A program made the position numbers and the translations under genes. Positions 7,758-15,638 of a DNA stretch of 40,011 nucleotides are shown piece by piece (positions within the stretch are counted from its first letter, which is position 1; each line of letters starts with the position of its first letter). A model generated the notes under the pieces. That model was not told the DNA's origin, did not search any database, and was given only the letters and a program-made list of their open reading frames with translations. This stretch comes from Thermodesulfovibrionales bacterium (GTDB lineage Bacteria > Nitrospirota > Thermodesulfovibrionia > Thermodesulfovibrionales > UBA9159). The DNA lies in NCBI GenBank assembly GCA_035622735.1, contig DASPUT010000098.1:1-40011 (forward strand), in the 5' to 3' direction.

Positions 7758-9253
7758 AGAAAAAGATATTCATAAACGCAAAATATCCCGAGGAAAAGAG
7801 AGTCGCGATCGTGGACGGAGACCTCCTCGTCGACTTCTATGTTGAAGTGGCCTCAAAAGAACATCTCAAAGGAAATATCTACAAGGGCGTCGTTACGCGG
7901 ATAGAACCGGGTCTTCAGGCGGCATTCGTGAATTTCGGGCCTAAGAAGCATGGCTTTCTCCAGATGAGGGAGATCATGCCCGAGTACCTTACTGCCGGGG
8001 GGGAGGGGAAAAGACGGAGGATACAGGATGTCCTCGTAAAGGGAAAGGAACTCATTGTGCAGGTCGAAAAGGATGAACGGGATACAAAGGGTGCGAGCCT
8101 GACCACTTACATATCCCTTCCCGGCAGGTATATCGTCATGATGCCCGGGCAGGAGCGGATAGGGATTTCGAGAAAGATCGAGGATAGAGAAGACAGAGAG
8201 CGCCTCAAGGAGGCTTTCCATTCCCTCAAACCCCCAAAGAATGCCGGTTTTATCCTGAGAACGGCGGGAAGCGACAAGACCGGTGAAGACCTCGCCAATG
8301 ACTTAAAGTACCTGACGAAACTCTGGACCAAAATACAGCATGAATCAAAGAAGGTTTCGGCACCGGCCCTCATCTATCAGGAGCATGACATCTCAGTGAG
8401 AACCGTGAGGGATTATCTCACCTCGGATGTGAACGAAGTGCTTGTCGATGACCAGGCCGCGTACAGAAATATCAAGGAATTTCTGAGAAAGACCTTGCCC
8501 TGGCGCAGGATAAACGTCCGGTATTATAAAGATGCCAAGCCCATCTTCAGCAGGCACAATCTCGAAGAGCAGATCGCGAAGATCAACGAGCGATACATCT
8601 ATCTGCCTTCGCGGGGATATCTTGTCTTCGACAGGACGGAAGCGCTTACCGCCATTGATGTGAATTCGGGACGATCCAGAAAAGAGGAGAATGTAGAAGC
8701 GACCGCGCTGAGAACGAACCTTGAGGCCGCGGACGAGATAGCGAGGCAGCTCAGACTGAGGGACATCGGGGGTCTCGTCGTGATCGATTTTATCGATATG
8801 GAATCGTCGAAAAACCGGAGAGAGGTCGAAAACGCCCTGAAGACGGCGATGGGCTCGGACAAGGCCCATACGGACATAAGCGGAATCTCGAAGTTCGGAC
8901 TCATCGAGATGACGAGAGAGAGACTGAGGACGGCCTACGCCGAATCGATACACACGAAATGTGAAAGCTGCGGGGGTACCGGTATCCTCAAGACGGAGAA
9001 GATGGTCGCCATTGCCGCGTTCAGGGAGATTCATACCCGGGTTTCACAGGGCGGCATAAGGAGTGTCACCTGCCGTCTGCCCGTCGAGAGTGCGAATTAT
9101 CTCATGAATGCAAAACGGGACGAGATCGGCATGCTCGAAAAGGATTCTCTTGTCGCCATTAATATTCTCGCAGACACCTCTGTTCTCCGTGGGCAGTTCA
9201 GCGTTGAGTCTGAAAAATCCGAAGTGGCTCCGGAGGCGCCTCCGACGGAGTAG
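7754..9253 (+). CDS. rng: Ribonuclease G (Rne/Rng family)
   Basis: Endoribonuclease of the RNase E/G family, acting on A/U-rich single-stranded sites in mRNA decay and rRNA maturation. An S1-like domain occupies about residues 35-125 (GNIYKGVVTRIEPGLQAAFVNFG). The 5' sensor and RNase H-like parts follow. The DNase I-like catalytic part holds Asp302 (AIDVNSGR) and Asp345 (VVIDFIDME), matching Asp303 and Asp346 of E. coli RNase E. The Zn-link reads CESCGGTG with Cys403 and Cys406. At 499 residues it has the length of RNase G and lacks the long disordered C-terminal scaffold of RNase E, so a degradosome built on this protein is unlikely. It overlaps the upstream small gene by four bases. Confidence 0.95.
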   Translation: MKKKIFINAKYPEEKRVAIVDGDLLVDFYVEVASKEHLKGNIYKGVVTRIEPGLQAAFVNFGPKKHGFLQMREIMPEYLTAGGEGKRRRIQDVLVKGKELIVQVEKDERDTKGASLTTYISLPGRYIVMMPGQERIGISRKIEDREDRERLKEAFHSLKPPKNAGFILRTAGSDKTGEDLANDLKYLTKLWTKIQHESKKVSAPALIYQEHDISVRTVRDYLTSDVNEVLVDDQAAYRNIKEFLRKTLPWRRINVRYYKDAKPIFSRHNLEEQIAKINERYIYLPSRGYLVFDRTEALTAIDVNSGRSRKEENVEATALRTNLEAADEIARQLRLRDIGGLVVIDFIDMESSKNRREVENALKTAMGSDKAHTDISGISKFGLIEMTRERLRTAYAESIHTKCESCGGTGILKTEKMVAIAAFREIHTRVSQGGIRSVTCRLPVESANYLMNAKRDEIGMLEKDSLVAINILADTSVLRGQFSVESEKSEVAPEAPPTE

Positions 9254-9323
9254 AAGCCCCCGAACCGATCAGGAAATTTCGTGGTCTCGCTTTCTTGTCA
9301 AGGGGTCTTGTCCGCCCAAATAC

Positions 9324-9353
9324 TTTCCCTGAGGGGTAGGGGCGTGATAGAAT
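9324..9353 (+). promoter_or_regulatory. Weak candidate promoter for the desulforedoxin-like gene
   Basis: TAGAAT (9348-9353) lies 35 bases before the ATG, with a poor TTTCCC (9324-9329) at 18-base spacing. Confidence 0.25.
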
Positions 9354-9388
9354 AGAAACAACAGAAACAGAGGCAAAGGAGGAATCAT

Positions 9389-9655
9389 ATGGCAAGAGTG
9401 GTCACCTACGAGTGCGACGAGTGCGGATGCGAGGTCGTTGTTACAGAGACGGCAGAAACCGATTTGAGCCCGCTCTATTGCTGCGGCATGGAGCTTACCG
9501 AGGTTTCGACGGAGAAGAAAGCCGCAAAACCAAAAAAGAAAACCTCCGGGAAAGCGGTCAAGAAGCCGGTGAAAAAAGCACCGAAGACCGTAGCGAAGAA
9601 GCGAGTTACAAAAAAGACGAAAACGACCGCAAAGAAGAGGGCATCAAGAAAATAG
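9389..9655 (+). CDS. Desulforedoxin-like Cys4 domain fused to a lysine-rich histone-H1-like tail
   Basis: An 88-residue protein with two unlike halves. Residues 7-37 hold YECDECG...LYCCGMEL, with Cys9, Cys12, Cys31 and Cys32. This is the CxxC...CC pattern of desulforedoxin and of the N-terminal domain of desulfoferrodoxin, where it binds one iron with four cysteines. There is an extra Cys14. From about residue 43 the protein is a Lys/Ala/Thr/Pro-rich tail with repeated KK, AKKR and KTT steps, like bacterial histone-H1-like or AlgP-type DNA-binding tails. It has a strong ribosome binding site (AAAGGAGGAATCAT before ATG). The domain could bind zinc instead of iron. I infer a nucleic-acid-associated protein with a metal or redox-sensing head. 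It follows rng by 135 bases and converges with the RibL-like gene. Confidence 0.85.
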   Translation: MARVVTYECDECGCEVVVTETAETDLSPLYCCGMELTEVSTEKKAAKPKKKTSGKAVKKPVKKAPKTVAKKRVTKKTKTTAKKRASRK

Positions 9656-9693
9656 TCTGCGACGGTCAAACGGGCTGCTTTCTTAAAAAAGCC

Positions 9694-10104
9694 TTATGAG
9701 CCGCCCTGGCTCCCTGCCCGGTAGAATGAAGACTTAAACCTGTCGGGATGAAAGGGCTTCAACCTGACGACCGTACAGGCAGGTACCTGAGTCTTCAGGT
9801 CCTCTTCCGAAACGCGCTGGTCATACCCGAGCGCGATGATATCGGGTGCGAGTTCGCCAAGGATAAAGAAGAGGTCCTGTTCCAGGTTGCCGAGGACGAC
9901 CCGCATAGGTATGCCCGTTGCTTCCACGTCCGTCTTCCTGCGGTTTTCATCGTGCTCAGGCCGTATGCCTTTTATCCTTGCGACCGTCTCGTCCCTCGCG
10001 ACAATGACAACGAGTTCGTCTCCGAGAGCCTTTGCCTGAAGAAGGTAGTCGATGTGACCGGGATGGAGATGATCGAAGGTGCCTGCGCAGACGACGCGCT
10101 TCAA
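9694..10104 (-). CDS. RibL-like cytidylyltransferase-family nucleotidyltransferase (putative FAD synthase)
   Basis: Small nucleotidyltransferase of the HxGH superfamily (136 residues). The ATP-binding motif reads AGTFDHLHPGH, with His14 and His17. ELVVIVARDETVARIKG and PDIIALGYDQ follow. This order and wording closely resemble archaeal FAD synthase RibL and, more distantly, glycerol-3-phosphate cytidylyltransferase TagD. The activity is inferred: FMN plus ATP to FAD, or transfer to another phosphate. Bacteria normally use bifunctional RibF, so this would be an archaeal-style or accessory enzyme. The start is TTG six bases after the stop of the GAF gene, so expression is probably coupled to it. 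No partner for teichoic acid synthesis lies nearby, which weakens the TagD reading. Confidence 0.8.
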   Translation of the reverse strand: MKRVVCAGTFDHLHPGHIDYLLQAKALGDELVVIVARDETVARIKGIRPEHDENRRKTDVEATGIPMRVVLGNLEQDLFFILGELAPDIIALGYDQRVSEEDLKTQVPACTVVRLKPFHPDRFKSSFYRAGSQGGS

Positions 10105-10110
10105 TTCAGT

Positions 10111-11775
10111 TCACCGTACCGTTCCTGAAAATGCCTTGGCATACTCGATGACTATCGCCGCTTGCTCTGCAAGGGCGGTACCGAACTCGATCTCGTCACC
10201 GTCAAATTTCCTGTGATCTTTAGCAAGAATCCTGAGTACCCCGATGACCCGCCCCTGGAAGGTCATAGGCACAACGAGCATGCTCGATATGCCCTCCTCC
10301 CTCGCCTCCTTCTTATAAACGATCCTCGGATCATTCGGCACGTCATAGATCGCAACGGGCCTTCCCTCGAGGGCGTCTCCGACGCTCTTTTCTGCATCAA
10401 CCGGTCCCTTATTGAGATACCCTTCACTGAGGCCGTAGGAGGCGACGAGTTCAAGCCTCCTGCGGGATGCATCGAGAAGCCGGATCGTAGCTGCATCAGT
10501 GTTCATGGCATGGGCTATTCTCTGCACGATCAGGTTCATCACCTCTTGAACGCTGAGGGTTGAACTGGCCGCCTTCGCTATGTCCTGAAGGGCCTGGAGG
10601 TACTTTGCCTCCTTGTACTGCCGCCCGTACATCCTCGCATTTTCTATGGCGATCCCGCATTGTTCGGCAAGGGCCGCCGCAAAGTCGATGTCCTGCTGGC
10701 TGAAGTGTCGCGGCTCCGCGGTGAGGAGTCTCAGTATCCCAATTGTCCTGCTCCGTACGACAATCGGCAGCGTAAGCATGCTCTTGATACCCTCATCCTG
10801 AGCCTCTCGCCGGTAATAAACCCTCGCATCACTGGAGACATCATAGATGGCAACCGGTCTCTCTTGCAATGCCTCCTTGATATTTGTCTCCATATCGACG
10901 GGTCCCCGCCCGAGATACCGCTCACTCAACCCGTATGCGGCCGCGAGTTCGAGGTTCTCTCCGGAATTATCGAGGAGCCGTATGGTCGCAGCCTTGAGAT
11001 TCATCACCTCGGGGAGCGTCCTCGTGATCAGGTCAAGCACCTCCTTCAATTGAAGGGATGAACTTGCAGCCCTGGTGACCTGTTGAAAGACCCTGAGGTA
11101 TTCCTTCTCCTTTGATACGGTCTTCTCGAAGACCCTTGCGTTCATTATGGCGACTGCCGCCTGATCTGCGATCGCGGTCACAAACTTCAGATCCTCCCCG
11201 GAATATTCGACGGGTTCTGCCGTATACATCCTCAGGACGCCTATGACTTCATCTCCAAAACGGAGCGGGACGGAGAGGATGGTTCGGATTCCTTCTTCCA
11301 TCGCCTCCCGCCGGTACCGAGCATTCTCATCGGAGGTGATGTCGTAGACAGAGGCGGATTTACCCGTCAAGGCATCCGTGATGCTTCCGTCGTATTCGAC
11401 CGGCCCTTTGTTGATGTAGAGGTCGCTCAGCCCGTGATAGGCAGCCAGCTCGAGTTGCTGCGTCTCCTTGTTGAGAAGCCTGAGGGAGCTCGCCTTGACA
11501 TTCATCACCTTGACCACATTCGTCGCGATGAGGCTCAGGACTTCGTTGAGAGAGAGGCTCATGCTGATCGCCTTACAGATACTCTGATAGCTTTCGAGAT
11601 ATATCCGCTTCGTGAAGATCTTTTCAGCGCAGCCGGGACATATGGAATGGGTTAATTCCCCTAACCCGGCCGCGGCAAAGTAGGCCTCGATGCTCTCCCA
11701 CTCCTCCTGCTCCGTCCTGATCTTCTTGCACCAACCGCAGATGGGGATCAGCCTCCCCCGACTGTTGCCTTGCAC
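10111..11775 (-). CDS. Triple-GAF sensor protein with N-terminal zinc-finger-like motif, no output domain
   Basis: A cytoplasmic protein of 554 residues. The first 50 residues carry a CGWCKKIR...CPGCAEK motif, a four-cysteine element often seen beside PAS or histidine kinase modules, probably zinc-binding. Three GAF domains follow at about residues 70-220, 245-390 and 410-550. All share the repeated texts KAA/SSLRLL, LELAAxYGLSE, GPVxxxxSIxDAL, xxIYDVxxD and EGIxSMLxxPL, so they arose by internal duplication. There is no kinase, GGDEF, HD-GYP, PP2C or DNA-binding output. GAF domains bind small ligands such as nucleotides or haem; the ligand here is unknown. The GTG start follows GGGAGGAG. It probably acts through a partner protein. 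The RibL-like gene follows after six bases. Confidence 0.88.
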   Translation of the reverse strand: MQGNSRGRLIPICGWCKKIRTEQEEWESIEAYFAAAGLGELTHSICPGCAEKIFTKRIYLESYQSICKAISMSLSLNEVLSLIATNVVKVMNVKASSLRLLNKETQQLELAAYHGLSDLYINKGPVEYDGSITDALTGKSASVYDITSDENARYRREAMEEGIRTILSVPLRFGDEVIGVLRMYTAEPVEYSGEDLKFVTAIADQAAVAIMNARVFEKTVSKEKEYLRVFQQVTRAASSSLQLKEVLDLITRTLPEVMNLKAATIRLLDNSGENLELAAAYGLSERYLGRGPVDMETNIKEALQERPVAIYDVSSDARVYYRREAQDEGIKSMLTLPIVVRSRTIGILRLLTAEPRHFSQQDIDFAAALAEQCGIAIENARMYGRQYKEAKYLQALQDIAKAASSTLSVQEVMNLIVQRIAHAMNTDAATIRLLDASRRRLELVASYGLSEGYLNKGPVDAEKSVGDALEGRPVAIYDVPNDPRIVYKKEAREEGISSMLVVPMTFQGRVIGVLRILAKDHRKFDGDEIEFGTALAEQAAIVIEYAKAFSGTVR

Positions 11776-11935
11776 CGAATCTCCTCCCTCTTTATGCTTC
11801 CTGTCTTATTGATGTATTTTACCCTTCCCTCCTCTCTTTTTTCTCCGTTTTCAGTTCGTTTCAAAAAGATTTGCTTATAAATTCTTTTAATGAACCCATG
11901 AGAGGACCGTTCCGGAATGTGGTATTATATTTATC

Positions 11936-12292
11936 ATGGTTGAGAGCATCGATTATAAGAATTTCAACGAGGAAGAAGACCGCATCTATAAGCATACCAT
12001 TGCGATGATACGGGCGAGCATCAGTGACGGGGTGAAATTTGATATCGCCTGCGAATTCGTCACGCGTGATGACGGGGAATTGAGGAGTCTCATCATCGAT
12101 GACGCACTCAAGATCGAGATCGCGGAGTTGCATTACGGGCAAGGACTTTCTCTTCTCGACGTATCAAAGAAACTCGGCGTCTCGATGGAAAGGCTCTTGA
12201 AGGCCAGCTCCGAGATGATGGAGGATGTCTTCAATACCGCGACCGAGGCGGCCAAACGACCGCCCGATGGTTCCAAACCGAGCACGCACTAA
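11936..12292 (+). CDS. Unknown small protein with helix-turn-helix-like C-terminus
   Basis: I do not recognise the family. The 118-residue product is acidic at its N-terminus. Residues 84-104 (LSLLDVSKKLGVSMERLLKAS) have the spacing of a helix-turn-helix: helix, Gly-Val turn, then a second helix. A regulator or DNA-binding adaptor is therefore possible, but the segment is short and might be only a helical hairpin. It lies just ahead of the glutaredoxin-like gene, six bases before that ATG, so the two are co-transcribed. A TATTAT box (11923-11928) ends seven bases before the ATG and I see no Shine-Dalgarno sequence, which suggests a leaderless or near-leaderless transcript. Confidence 0.75.
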   Translation: MVESIDYKNFNEEEDRIYKHTIAMIRASISDGVKFDIACEFVTRDDGELRSLIIDDALKIEIAELHYGQGLSLLDVSKKLGVSMERLLKASSEMMEDVFNTATEAAKRPPDGSKPSTH

Positions 12293-12298
12293 AAACGG

Positions 12299-12568
12299 AT
12301 GAAGCGGGTAACCCTCTTCACACTAAGCACCTGCGCTGTCTGCAAGAAAGTGAAGAAGTTCCTCGATGACAACAGCATACCCTACACTCAGATCGAGGTT
12401 GATACTCTCGAGAGCGGAGAGCAGTGGCTTATGACAAAGGAACTTAAGAAACATAACCCTCAGGCCACCTATCCAACGGTCGTCGTGGAAGAGGTTATTC
12501 AGGGTTACGACAAGGATGCCCTGGAGTCAAAGCTCCTCGGGGGCGAACAGGGAAAGTCCTCCGGGTGA
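12299..12568 (+). CDS. Glutaredoxin-like thiol-disulfide oxidoreductase
   Basis: Short thioredoxin-fold protein (89 residues). The active site reads STCAVCKKVKKFL, with Cys12 and Cys15, in the place of glutaredoxin CPYC. The cis-proline segment follows as ATYPTVVVEE, and QGYDKDALE is the usual ending helix. The CAVC sequence resembles NrdH-like and anaerobe glutaredoxins more than glutathione-dependent ones. The reductant is not known; thioredoxin reductase or a ferredoxin-linked enzyme are options. It sits in a three-gene set with two unknown proteins and overlaps the longest frame of the next gene, so the set is probably one transcript. Confidence 0.88.
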   Translation: MKRVTLFTLSTCAVCKKVKKFLDDNSIPYTQIEVDTLESGEQWLMTKELKKHNPQATYPTVVVEEVIQGYDKDALESKLLGGEQGKSSG

Positions 12569-12615
12569 GGGAATGGCGGCGTGCCGGGGAGACATCCGCT
12601 GAAGGAGCGAATGGA

Positions 12616-13014
12616 TTGAAAGACGAGAAGGAATGTGGTCTTGGTAACGACATCTTCGATATACTGGGGCTCAGCGATATAAGAGAGAACCCCGATATCC
12701 TTGCAAGGATCAAATTCGATGTTACCCCGCGGATGGTCATGGAACCGAGATTCGGGTCAAACCAGGAAGACCTCCTGAAACTCGCTGAGATCTCCGGTTA
12801 CATGTTCTATGTGGAATCCCAATGCGAGCCGCCTGCGCTGATGCTCCTGAAGGTCGGGCAAAGGGATGTCACCTCCACCGTCGGAAAGATCGATGAAATC
12901 CCCGGAGAGCTGGTGAGGAAAGCGATAGAGAACCCTGCAGACACGCCGTCGAACGGAATGTACGCGATTACGGACGAGATAAAGGGGTGGTTGAAGAAGG
13001 AACTGCAGCGTTAG
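12616..13014 (+). CDS. Unknown protein downstream of glutaredoxin
   Basis: No family recognised. The product (132 residues from the chosen TTG) has one cysteine near the start (Cys7) and one in ESQCEPPAL. It contains a DIFDILGLSDIRENPDIL helical opening, a central FDVTPRMVMEPRF segment, and a C-terminal ELVRKAIENP...AITDEIKGWLKKEL. The TTG at 12616 is favoured because GAAGGAG lies about eight bases upstream. A GTG at 12565 overlapping the glutaredoxin stop would add 17 residues and cannot be excluded. There is no signal peptide or membrane segment. Position after a glutaredoxin-like gene suggests a link to thiol or metal handling, but nothing in the sequence proves it. Confidence 0.7.
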   Translation: MKDEKECGLGNDIFDILGLSDIRENPDILARIKFDVTPRMVMEPRFGSNQEDLLKLAEISGYMFYVESQCEPPALMLLKVGQRDVTSTVGKIDEIPGELVRKAIENPADTPSNGMYAITDEIKGWLKKELQR

Positions 13015-13078
13015 TCTTTATCTGAAAAGTCATGCCCACAGGACAGCGTACAATTCTCACCTAATTTCATTCGAAAAC

Positions 13079-13115
13079 AGGACCATTCATCATAGGCGAT
13101 CAGAGGAATGGTCCT
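13079..13115 (-). terminator. Candidate hairpin terminator between convergent genes
   Basis: A perfect 10-base inverted repeat, AGGACCATTC (13079-13088) and GAATGGTCCT (13106-13115), with a 17-base loop. Read on the minus strand it is followed by GTTTTC, so it may end the TPR gene transcript. The loop is long and the T-run short. Confidence 0.4.
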
Positions 13116-13256
13116 TCCTGAAAGCCGTGGTTTCATGAGCTTGCAACGGTATCGAGGGTACCATTGGAATTTGTTATCCCTGATTCCAGATTACTTCCAA
13201 TAACCGTCGACCATAAAGATGCTGGATCAGCCTTCCTAATTATATGATCTCTTTAG

Positions 13257-15149
13257 CTATTTTCCACCTTCCTGTAATGCCTTACAGCCTTCCTGACTTC
13301 CTGCATCACATGCTTTTTGAAAATCTGAAACGGCAAGATCAGGGGAGCCGCGGAGGGAATAGGCATATCCACGGTTAACGTACGCTATACCATCACCCGG
13401 CTGCAATGAGATAGCTTTATTGAAATCGTTTATCGCCTCACTATACAGACCTTTCTCGCCATGTACAATTCCCAGACCGATATATGCTTTATGATTGAGC
13501 GGGTTTAGCTGAATTGATCTGTCAAAGTCTGCTTTTGCTCTATCCACTTCTCCAATCCGGTTCAAAGCCAAACCCCGATTATAATAAGCAGTATCGTCAA
13601 GAGGCCTCAAGTCGATCACAATGTTATAGTTCTCTATGGCAAGATCATAATGGCCCATTTGGGCGAGCACCAAGCCACGATTATTGTATGCTTTATAATA
13701 TGAGGGCCTCAGAGATATTGCCTTGTCGAAATCTGTTATCGCTTTATCGAACTGCCTCATTCGATAAAAAACGACGCCGCGATTATAATAGGCCCTAGGT
13801 ACCGTTTGCGGTTCTTTTTCAATCACGTAACTCCATAAGTCAATGCTATTTCTCCATACGCCTATTTGCATGTATGTTAAATATGCCATAAGAACAAGTG
13901 ACGAAATGATTACAAACACACTGACAGGCTTAATCCACGGGTTAGATATAAACTTTTTTGTCAACAACCATGACACGCATACCCCCACAACAAGAAGAAT
14001 GCCGATGCTGGGTAAATAAGTATATCTGTCAGCCATTGCTTGACTGCCAACCTGAACAATACCGAGTACAGGGACCAAGGTTATGACATAATAGCTCCAT
14101 GCTGACAAAAATAATTTTTGCTTTCTTGCCACAACCAAGCAAGCTGCAGTAATCGCGATAACAATGATAATGGCCGAGAGGTATTCCCAAGCTAAGAGTG
14201 GCATGTCTTTCAGGGTTGGATAAGGATAAAAGGGGATCAGATCCAAGGGAATTATCATCTTCCCAAGATAGGCCGAGAGGGATTTCATTCCCGTAAGCAA
14301 CCGCGTTGATAACGGGATCTCCTCAATGGAAGCAAGAGAGGCCCCCGCTTTTTGCGCTGCCACAGTTAATGCTGATGATAGACAACTTAATAAGATAAAG
14401 GGCAACTTTTCCAAAAGCGCTGACTTAGATATATTCAGTGATCGATACCGATCGTAGGGGTACCAGTCCAAAATGATTAGGACGGCAGGAAGGCTCACTG
14501 CCATAGGCTTACTCAACAGAGCAAGGATGAAGAATCCGAGCGAGCTTAAGTACGTTCTAACGAGCAACAGCGGTTTTTCTCTGTCTACCCTGCTATCTAT
14601 AAGCCTTAAATATTTTGTATACATGATAATGCTGAGCAAGAAGAAAAGCGCACAAAGGAGATCTTTTCTTTCAGCAACCCATGCCACTGACTCGACATGC
14701 ACGGGAGGAAGACCAAACAACAAACCTGTCACCCCCGCCGCTATAAGTGTCGCTTGCCTGTTCAGAAAAAATGATGGTCCATTTTGTGAGAGTACATAAT
14801 TCCGTTCCTCAATAAGTCTCATCACGAGAACTATGACAAGAAAAGTGTTGAGGGCGTGTAAAGCATTGTTGGTCAGGTGATGTCCAATAGGATTCAACCC
14901 CCACAAGCTGAAATCTATAGCATGGGATATCCACGTAATCGGATGCCAGTTACTATTATAGAAATGTCCAAATGCCCATCTGAAGAAGCTCCCATCTAAA
15001 GAGCGTATGTGAAAGTTATCGTAAACATATTCATAATCGTCCCAGTCAACGAAGTCATTCTGAAGAGACGGCAAGAAGACGAGAAAAGCCAAAAAAGCAA
15101 TAATAGCAGCAACGCTATAATTAACGAGCAAATGTTTCTTTATTTTCAA
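13257..15149 (-). CDS. Polytopic membrane glycosyltransferase-like protein with C-terminal TPR repeats
   Basis: A 630-residue protein. The N-terminal 430 residues hold about ten membrane segments and the motif FVDWDDYEYV...NWHPITWISHAIDFSLWGLNPIGHH. This is typical of bacterial proteins related to protein O-mannosyltransferases/TMTC, with an acidic Asp-Asp pair in the first periplasmic loop. From about residue 445 come about five 34-residue TPR units, each with AYYNRG and AIxDFDKAISLxP. I infer a GT-C-fold glycosyltransferase, perhaps for protein or surface-polymer glycosylation; the sugar donor and target are unknown. The start is a TTG with AAGGTAAG upstream. The gene is visibly AT-richer than its neighbours, which fits horizontal acquisition. 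Confidence 0.85.
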   Translation of the reverse strand: MKIKKHLLVNYSVAAIIAFLAFLVFLPSLQNDFVDWDDYEYVYDNFHIRSLDGSFFRWAFGHFYNSNWHPITWISHAIDFSLWGLNPIGHHLTNNALHALNTFLVIVLVMRLIEERNYVLSQNGPSFFLNRQATLIAAGVTGLLFGLPPVHVESVAWVAERKDLLCALFFLLSIIMYTKYLRLIDSRVDREKPLLLVRTYLSSLGFFILALLSKPMAVSLPAVLIILDWYPYDRYRSLNISKSALLEKLPFILLSCLSSALTVAAQKAGASLASIEEIPLSTRLLTGMKSLSAYLGKMIIPLDLIPFYPYPTLKDMPLLAWEYLSAIIIVIAITAACLVVARKQKLFLSAWSYYVITLVPVLGIVQVGSQAMADRYTYLPSIGILLVVGVCVSWLLTKKFISNPWIKPVSVFVIISSLVLMAYLTYMQIGVWRNSIDLWSYVIEKEPQTVPRAYYNRGVVFYRMRQFDKAITDFDKAISLRPSYYKAYNNRGLVLAQMGHYDLAIENYNIVIDLRPLDDTAYYNRGLALNRIGEVDRAKADFDRSIQLNPLNHKAYIGLGIVHGEKGLYSEAINDFNKAISLQPGDGIAYVNRGYAYSLRGSPDLAVSDFQKACDAGSQEGCKALQEGGK

Positions 15150-15638
15150 GAATGCTTACCTTTTGATAAATGATGAACGCTTTTCAATATTATACTGACA
15201 TTAAGGGAATAAGATAATCTATTTGAAGCATGATTACTATATGCTATCAGCGGAGTGACTTCCTCATATTCTTTCCGAAGTCAACAGTCAAAATGGTTTG
15301 CAACTGGTGAGACTTTGTCGGTGAACTTGAGGTGAAGACCTCAAGACCGAGGACAAGATTTCCCTATGAAATCATGCGCTCACGAATTACCGTTATTAAT
15401 CCACATTTCGATGAGGCAGATATAAAATCAGGGCTACTTCCAAGGCAACGCCCAACGACGAAGATAGTGCCTGCCAATGACTCTACCGTAACGAGTTCGG
15501 AAACACTTCAATTTGCCGATGAGTTTGTCATGTGTCCGGAACAGGCTGCCTTTCGGGTAGCTACTCAAGATACTTGCGATATGATAGAGTAATGTTGTCA
15601 TTAGCATTCTTTGTCAAAACAGGAGGGGAAGGAATCCA
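15150..15638 (+). other. Intergenic region, 489 bases, with a perfect hairpin and a doubtful small frame
   Basis: No gene I can support. A GTG-started frame at 15332-15592 (86 codons) has no ribosome binding site, no recognisable family and begins inside a hairpin, so I do not call it. The hairpin is listed separately. The last 25 bases carry the ribosome binding site AGGAGGGG of the DUF1566 gene. Confidence 0.55.
15326..15345. repeat. Perfect 8-bp inverted repeat (hairpin)
   Basis: CTTGAGGT (15326-15333) and ACCTCAAG (15338-15345) around a GAAG loop. There is no T-run on either side, so it is more likely an operator or an RNA stem than a rho-independent terminator. Confidence 0.5.

Noticed and set aside
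15332-15592. 86-codon plus-strand frame in the gap before the DUF1566 genes
   Set aside because: GTG start without ribosome site, starts within a hairpin, no recognisable domain.
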